A DNA stretch of 8,888 nucleotides, taken from positions 1-8,888 of the forward strand of contig JANWJI010000119.1 in NCBI GenBank assembly GCA_025449515.1, written 5' to 3'. This DNA comes from Nitrososphaeraceae archaeon. GTDB lineage: Archaea > Thermoproteota > Nitrososphaeria > Nitrososphaerales > Nitrososphaeraceae. Below, one piece after another: positions 5,884 to 8,888 of the stretch (the stretch's first letter is position 1; the number at the start of each line of letters is the position of its first letter). The notes beneath the pieces were generated by a model. It was not told the origin of the DNA and searched no databases. It was given only the letters and a program-made list of their open reading frames with translations. The position numbers and the translations under genes are program-made.

Positions 5884-5970
5884 AATTTATAGTCCTGCAC
5901 GTTTAATATTTGTAAACAAGGAATTTTATTTATTATCCCTCTAGTCCATCAAAAAGGTCATCCCAAGACT

Positions 5971-6114
5971 TCATATTAAACGAATTTTGATATTAACGAT
6001 TAAAAGTCCATTCAATCCAAACATAAGCAAGCCCTCAGGTATATATGCCGGGTATCCAAATATTATAATTCTGAGAAATTGTTCTCGAATCGAAATCCAT
6101 AGGTCCGTGATAGT
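5971..6114 (-). pseudogene. Possible remnant of a small hydrophobic protein
   Basis: A 47-codon minus-strand frame between stops reads EQFLRIIIFGYPAYIPEGLL followed by MFGLNGLLIVNIKIRLI. The composition (aromatic and Gly/Pro kinks, hydrophobic core, basic end) is that of a membrane protein piece. It has no usable ATG, GTG or TTG ahead of the hydrophobic part. It is either a relic or a chance frame. The rest of the 5884-6185 gap shows nothing recognised. Confidence 0.25.
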
Positions 6115-6185
6115 CTAAATTACGTATGTCTGCTAATTACCAGATTCATAGGTGTCGAATTTGTTTTATAAGGACAGCAGTAGCG

Positions 6186-6195
6186 TTTTTAAAAT
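6186..6195 (+). promoter_or_regulatory. TATA-like element of the dienelactone-hydrolase-like gene
   Basis: TTTTTAAAAT lies 24-34 bases before the ATG at 6220. This spacing predicts a transcription start at or next to the start codon, so a leaderless or nearly leaderless mRNA. That matches the lack of a Shine-Dalgarno sequence before the ATG. Confidence 0.45.
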
Positions 6196-6219
6196 GATCC
6201 CATAGATAATGATGATTAC

Positions 6220-6963
6220 ATGGAGGAAGGAAGTAAAGAGTTGGTCAAGGTATCTGTGTATATCCCGATCCCGAACTCAGGGGGGCCATTGATACAACAA
6301 GGCGATCTAACTATTCCAAACAAGCCAAAGGGAATAATCTTATTTGCTCACGGCAGCGGAAGTGGCCGGAACAGCCCTAGAAATAGACTTGTAGCAGACA
6401 CGTTGAATAGAGACGGACTTGCCACTTTATTGGTAGATTTACTCACACCTGAAGAAGAAGGGAGCGATATTATCTTGGAAAAGCAGCGGGATAGGATCCC
6501 AGGCTTCGTTTTGAATAAATTTAATATAAAGCTGTTAGCTAGCAGATTAGTTTCAATAACTGAGTGGATAACGCGAAATTCGAGTACTAAAGGCCTTCTG
6601 CTCGGTTACTTTGGAGCAAGTACAGGCACGGCTGCTGCCCTCATTGCAACGGCAACCGATAGTGTATCTAATCTTGTCACTGCAATCGTATCACGTTCTG
6701 GAAGACCGGACCTTGTTGAAAGGAATGATTTGAAACAAATCAGAATCCCCACACTCTTTGTCGTAGGTGGTAATGATTATTCAGAGGTGATCGACTGGAA
6801 TAAAAAAGCACTACGAGATATTGCTTCAGAAAAGAAGAAGATAGTAATAGTTGCGAATGCAACCCACCTCTTCGAAGAACCCGGGGCCCTCGAAGAAGTC
6901 GCTAGACTAGCAAGCGGATGGTTTAGATGTTTTTTCCAAATAGAAGACCATAAATTGTCATGA
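6220..6963 (+). CDS. Alpha/beta hydrolase, dienelactone-hydrolase-like (247 aa)
   Basis: A cytoplasmic alpha/beta-fold hydrolase, complete and of normal length. It has an N-terminal beta strand region, then GIILFAHGSGSGRNSPRN (residues 38-55, oxyanion region with HGSGSG). The nucleophile elbow GYFGASTGTAAAL puts Ser134 in G-A-S-T-G. An acidic residue follows in VVGGNDYSEVIDWN (Asp186), and the catalytic His is in ATHLFEEPGALEEVARLA (His216). The 'GSGSGRxSPRN' and 'GYFGASTG' signatures are those of the dienelactone-hydrolase-like proteins that in many genomes are fused to or sit beside a phosphoribosyltransferase. No such partner is seen here. The substrate is unknown; an ester or thioester is likely. 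It stands alone with its own promoter. Confidence 0.9.
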   Translation: MEEGSKELVKVSVYIPIPNSGGPLIQQGDLTIPNKPKGIILFAHGSGSGRNSPRNRLVADTLNRDGLATLLVDLLTPEEEGSDIILEKQRDRIPGFVLNKFNIKLLASRLVSITEWITRNSSTKGLLLGYFGASTGTAAALIATATDSVSNLVTAIVSRSGRPDLVERNDLKQIRIPTLFVVGGNDYSEVIDWNKKALRDIASEKKKIVIVANATHLFEEPGALEEVARLASGWFRCFFQIEDHKLS

Positions 6964-7250
6964 ATAACGTTTGTTGGTGATTTTAACAATATATAGTTAA
7001 AGAAATAGTCACGTTAAGGGTTCCCAAAATCTAAGCTATCGCCGCATAATCTTTGGGCAAAAGAAATGATATTCATGATTTGCTTCGGTGCTAAAAGACA
7101 GAGATACCTCCAATGGAATCATACATACTAGTATCGGTGAGGCAGAAATAAAAGGATTAGATTTTCCTGACATCGCAGGAAATTTTACGCAGATCTAAAA
7201 CTGACGGTTTTCTAGGTAAAGAAATTTAGCTAATGCACGAAATTATGATT
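6964..7250. other. Gap before the sulfurtransferase; possible small coding remnant
   Basis: A plus-strand frame at about 7090-7198 reads GIIHTSIGEAEIKGLDFPDI and ends at TAA. It looks protein-like but is short, lacks a start and matches no family I know. No hairpin terminator is seen after the hydrolase. Nothing else is recognised. Confidence 0.2.
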
Positions 7251-7258
7251 CATATAAG
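7251..7258 (+). promoter_or_regulatory. TATA-like element of the sulfurtransferase gene; favours the second ATG
   Basis: CATATAAG ends 12 bases before the ATG at 7271, too close for that ATG to be on the transcript. With normal spacing, transcription would start near 7281-7285, just before an in-frame ATG at 7286. The protein alignment also fits a start there. An alternative promoter at about 7222-7230 would allow the first ATG. Confidence 0.35.
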
Positions 7259-7270
7259 GTTTAATTCAAA

Positions 7271-8065
7271 ATGGATCGATTAATTATGATAGTAATTGAA
7301 GATTATAACTGGCTGTCGGCGCATTTAGATGACCCGGACGTAATTGTTTTAGACGCAAGGGGAAACATGTCATACAGGTTTGGGCATATTGAGAATGCCT
7401 TGCCGATTGGTATCGAAAGCCTTATTTCAGTTGCTGATAATGGGGCTAATCTAGTAGTCGATTCTGAGACAGCTGAAAAGGTTTTCACAAAACGTCGCAT
7501 CGACAAATCCAAAGCAGTCGTAGTATATGGTGAGAATACCGACCCGTCGGCAGCACGAGTCGTTTGGAGCTTACTTTACCACGGACACACGAACGTCAAG
7601 CTCTTGGAAATCGGGTTCAACGAATGGATGAAAGCCGGATTGGCAACTAGTAAGCAAATTCCAACCTATACTGCTCCAAATGATGTGCATTTCTCTTCGC
7701 TGATAGACTCGTCTATTAGGGCAGATGAGCAGACAATCAAGGATAAGATGAAGATGGGTCAAACAATAATAGTCGATGCTAGAACACCACAGGAACACTT
7801 CCAAGCAAGGATCCCAGGATCTGTGTTGCATAATTGGGAAGAAGGTATAGGAAATAATGGGAAGATGATTAAGGATCGAGACGATCTAATACTTGAATTC
7901 GAAAATAAGGGGATTACGAAAAATAAGGAAGTCATATGTTACTGCCACTCTGGAACAAGAGCTTCTCATACGTATTTGCAACTTAGAGAGGCAGGGTTTA
8001 GTAGCGTGAGACTATATGATGGTTCGATAATCGATTGGGCGCAGCGTCGAAATCCGCTGCGATAA
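7271..8065 (+). CDS. Two-domain rhodanese-type sulfurtransferase (thiosulfate or 3-mercaptopyruvate)
   Basis: It moves sulfane sulfur from thiosulfate or 3-mercaptopyruvate to an acceptor such as cyanide or a thiol, via a Cys persulfide. It has two rhodanese domains. The N-terminal, non-catalytic one (about 10-125) has VIVLDARGNMSYRFGHIENA and the loop VVYGENTDPSAARVVW, with no Cys. The C-terminal, catalytic one (about 145-264) has IIVDARTPQEHFQARIPGS and the active loop ICYCHSGTRAS, with Cys225 as nucleophile; the CxSGTR loop is more like thiosulfate than mercaptopyruvate enzymes. The length (264, or 259 from the second ATG) is typical. The frame allows ATG at 7271 or 7286. The second gives MIVIEDYNWLSAHLDDPDV, the usual N-terminus of the family, and fits the TATA element better. 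It stands alone; its end overlaps a doubtful convergent ORF. Confidence 0.93.
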   Translation: MDRLIMIVIEDYNWLSAHLDDPDVIVLDARGNMSYRFGHIENALPIGIESLISVADNGANLVVDSETAEKVFTKRRIDKSKAVVVYGENTDPSAARVVWSLLYHGHTNVKLLEIGFNEWMKAGLATSKQIPTYTAPNDVHFSSLIDSSIRADEQTIKDKMKMGQTIIVDARTPQEHFQARIPGSVLHNWEEGIGNNGKMIKDRDDLILEFENKGITKNKEVICYCHSGTRASHTYLQLREAGFSSVRLYDGSIIDWAQRRNPLR

Positions 8066-8221
8066 TTTGCATAGACGATCGCATCTATCCTCCGGTGTGA
8101 CAACATATTTCGTAGTACCTTTCAAAATGTAAAAATAGCTTGATATCTCGTAGTGGGTATTGGCCGGAATCTGATCGGTAAGAATCCAGTCGATAAGTTC
8201 TGTTGTTGTGATAGCTGGCAA
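8012..8221 (-). CDS. Doubtful small ORF convergent with the sulfurtransferase (69 aa)
   Basis: TTG-started frame whose first 47 residues (TTELIDWILTDQIPANTHYE, then ISSYFYILKGTTKYVV) lie outside the sulfurtransferase gene and look like a real folded protein. The last 17 or so residues are antisense to the sulfurtransferase and look accidental. An in-frame TAA precedes the TTG directly. An AT-rich TATA-like stretch lies about 22 bases before it, which would suit a leaderless mRNA. No family is recognised. It may be a real small gene whose end has run on into its neighbour, a relic, or chance. Confidence 0.3.
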   Translation of the reverse strand: MPAITTTELIDWILTDQIPANTHYEISSYFYILKGTTKYVVTPEDRCDRLCKLSQRISTLRPIDYRTII

Positions 8222-8490
8222 TTAATTTCGCGGTTTAGCAATTTAATTATTATCACAATCTCAATTAACATTCGACATAGTTTGAATAGGTCAACCTAAA
8301 TGTGAGACGTATAATTATAAAGTATTATGGACAGTTTTGGGTAAATTAACGACATGGAATATTGATTAGAGGCGTTTACTTGAGCTAAGCTGAACTTGAA
8401 AGTATAGAAAGATAATATCAGTTACGATACTTATTTTTTGCGCTGCGTCATGCTTCGATACTAATTGAATGTACTACATTTACAGATCAT
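8222..8490. other. Intergenic stretch with nothing recognised
   Basis: It holds a TATA-like sequence (ATAATTATAAAG, about 8310-8321) with no open frame after it, and short frames only. A small RNA from that promoter is conceivable but there is no structural sign of one. Confidence 0.3.
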
Positions 8491-8498
8491 ACTAATAT
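8491..8498 (+). promoter_or_regulatory. TATA-like element of the right-edge hydrolase gene
   Basis: ACTAATAT lies about 35-42 bases before the ATG at 8533 and directly before the dyad at 8500-8517. It predicts a start site near 8520 and a short leader of roughly 10-15 bases. Confidence 0.3.
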
Positions 8499-8499
8499 G

Positions 8500-8517
8500 C
8501 TTACGTATGCACGTAAG
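8500..8517. promoter_or_regulatory. 18-bp dyad, candidate operator before the right-edge hydrolase gene
   Basis: Arms CTTACGT (8500-8506) and ACGTAAG (8511-8517) are perfect reverse complements around ATGC. It lies between the TATA-like element and the predicted transcription start, where a bound protein would block assembly of the transcription complex. The size suits a dimeric HTH or AbrB-type regulator; which one is unknown. Confidence 0.45.
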
Positions 8518-8532
8518 TGTGGTGTGCGAAAG

Positions 8533-8888
8533 ATGGAAAAGTTTGTAGACGTAAATGGATATAGAACAAGATATCTGGAATATGGTTCAGGTAATAAGAA
8601 AACCGCTAGCAATAATTTCACGGATCATATTTTACTCATTCATGGTTTAGGTTCATCTGCAGACAGATGGCTGGACATCCCAGAAGCCTTATCTAAATCG
8701 TATCATACATTTGCGATTGATTTGATAGGTTTTGGCAAAAGTGACACACCCAGTACCGTAAATTATAGCATCAGATTTTTTAGAGATTTTGTTTTTGAAT
8801 TTATGAGAACAATCAGTATAGATCACGGTAAAACATGCTTAATTGGACATTCGCTTGGGGGTTATATTGCAGCCGAGGTTGCAATAGA
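8533..8888 (+). CDS. Alpha/beta hydrolase, N-terminal part (cut by the right edge)
   Basis: The first 118 residues of a lipase/esterase or haloperoxidase-type alpha/beta hydrolase; the rest lies beyond the window. Visible: a short N-terminal strand pair (FVDVNGYRTRYLEYG), the oxyanion loop LLIHGLGSSADRW (34-46), the conserved AIDLIGFGKSD (61-71) and the nucleophile elbow LIGHSLGGYIAAE, with Ser107 in GxSxG. The catalytic acid and His must lie downstream. ATG at 8533 is the likely start because the family signature begins right after it; an in-frame GTG at 8524 is possible. No ribosome-binding site is evident. It differs in type from the hydrolase at 6220 (GHSLGG rather than GASTG) and is not a duplicate of it. 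The substrate is unknown. Confidence 0.9.
   Translation, partial: MEKFVDVNGYRTRYLEYGSGNKKTASNNFTDHILLIHGLGSSADRWLDIPEALSKSYHTFAIDLIGFGKSDTPSTVNYSIRFFRDFVFEFMRTISIDHGKTCLIGHSLGGYIAAEVAI

Noticed and set aside
6777..6989. 70-codon minus-strand ORF
   Set aside because: It is antisense to the 3' part of the dienelactone-hydrolase-like gene and has no motif.
7303..7831. Two minus-strand ORFs of 69 and 86 codons
   Set aside because: Both lie wholly inside the sulfurtransferase gene on the opposite strand and have no family features.
1..8888. CRISPR array, insertion sequence, integrase or tRNA
   Set aside because: I saw no regularly spaced repeats, no transposase or integrase motif, no terminal inverted repeats with target duplication and no tRNA-like cloverleaf on either strand.

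Overview
The window looks like a piece of an AT-rich chromosome from a group I.1b ammonia-oxidising archaeon (Nitrososphaerota/Thaumarchaeota, most like Candidatus Nitrosocosmicus). This rests on gene content and style, not on a database match. The signs are a single archaeal C2H2 zinc finger joined to a conserved C-terminal domain, a stand-alone winged-helix regulator, an AbrB-type microprotein, a small secreted Cys-rich protein, TATA-box promoters with short or absent leaders, and long gene-poor stretches holding decayed genes. I see no tRNA, rRNA, CRISPR array, insertion sequence or integrase.

Layout. Bases 1-607 hold what looks like a decayed minus-strand gene (about 1-430) and the promoter of a small secreted Cys-rich protein (608-904, +). 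A winged-helix regulator (1004-1303, -) follows, convergent with it. Bases 1304-2059 carry two possible minus-strand relics, then a promoter and a strong inverted repeat. These lead into a C2H2 zinc-finger gene (2060-2788, +) whose C-terminal domain sits in another frame (2752-3102, +). The two look like one gene split at an A6 run. A minus-strand GT4-type glycosyltransferase pseudogene covers 3323-4459. Divergent from it is an intact 56-residue AbrB/SpoVT-domain gene (4596-4766, +), small enough to be easily missed. A minus-strand short-chain dehydrogenase/reductase pseudogene covers 5040-5883. Three ordinary enzymes follow on the plus strand: a dienelactone-hydrolase-like alpha/beta hydrolase (6220-6963), a two-domain rhodanese sulfurtransferase (7271-8065), and an alpha/beta hydrolase cut by the right edge (8533-8888). 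A weakly supported minus-strand ORF (8012-8221) converges on the sulfurtransferase.

How it fits together. No operon is evident: genes are separated by hundreds of bases and each seems to have its own promoter. The most informative result is the contrast between intact genes and two full-length enzyme relics (glycosyltransferase and SDR). The relics have many frameshifts and in-frame stops but still show readable family motifs. Three small DNA-binding proteins (winged helix, C2H2 finger, AbrB) lie within about 3.8 kb, and two inverted repeats sit where operators would be expected. I found no convincing undescribed multi-gene system. The best leads are the split zinc-finger gene with its upstream dyad, and the AbrB microgene.
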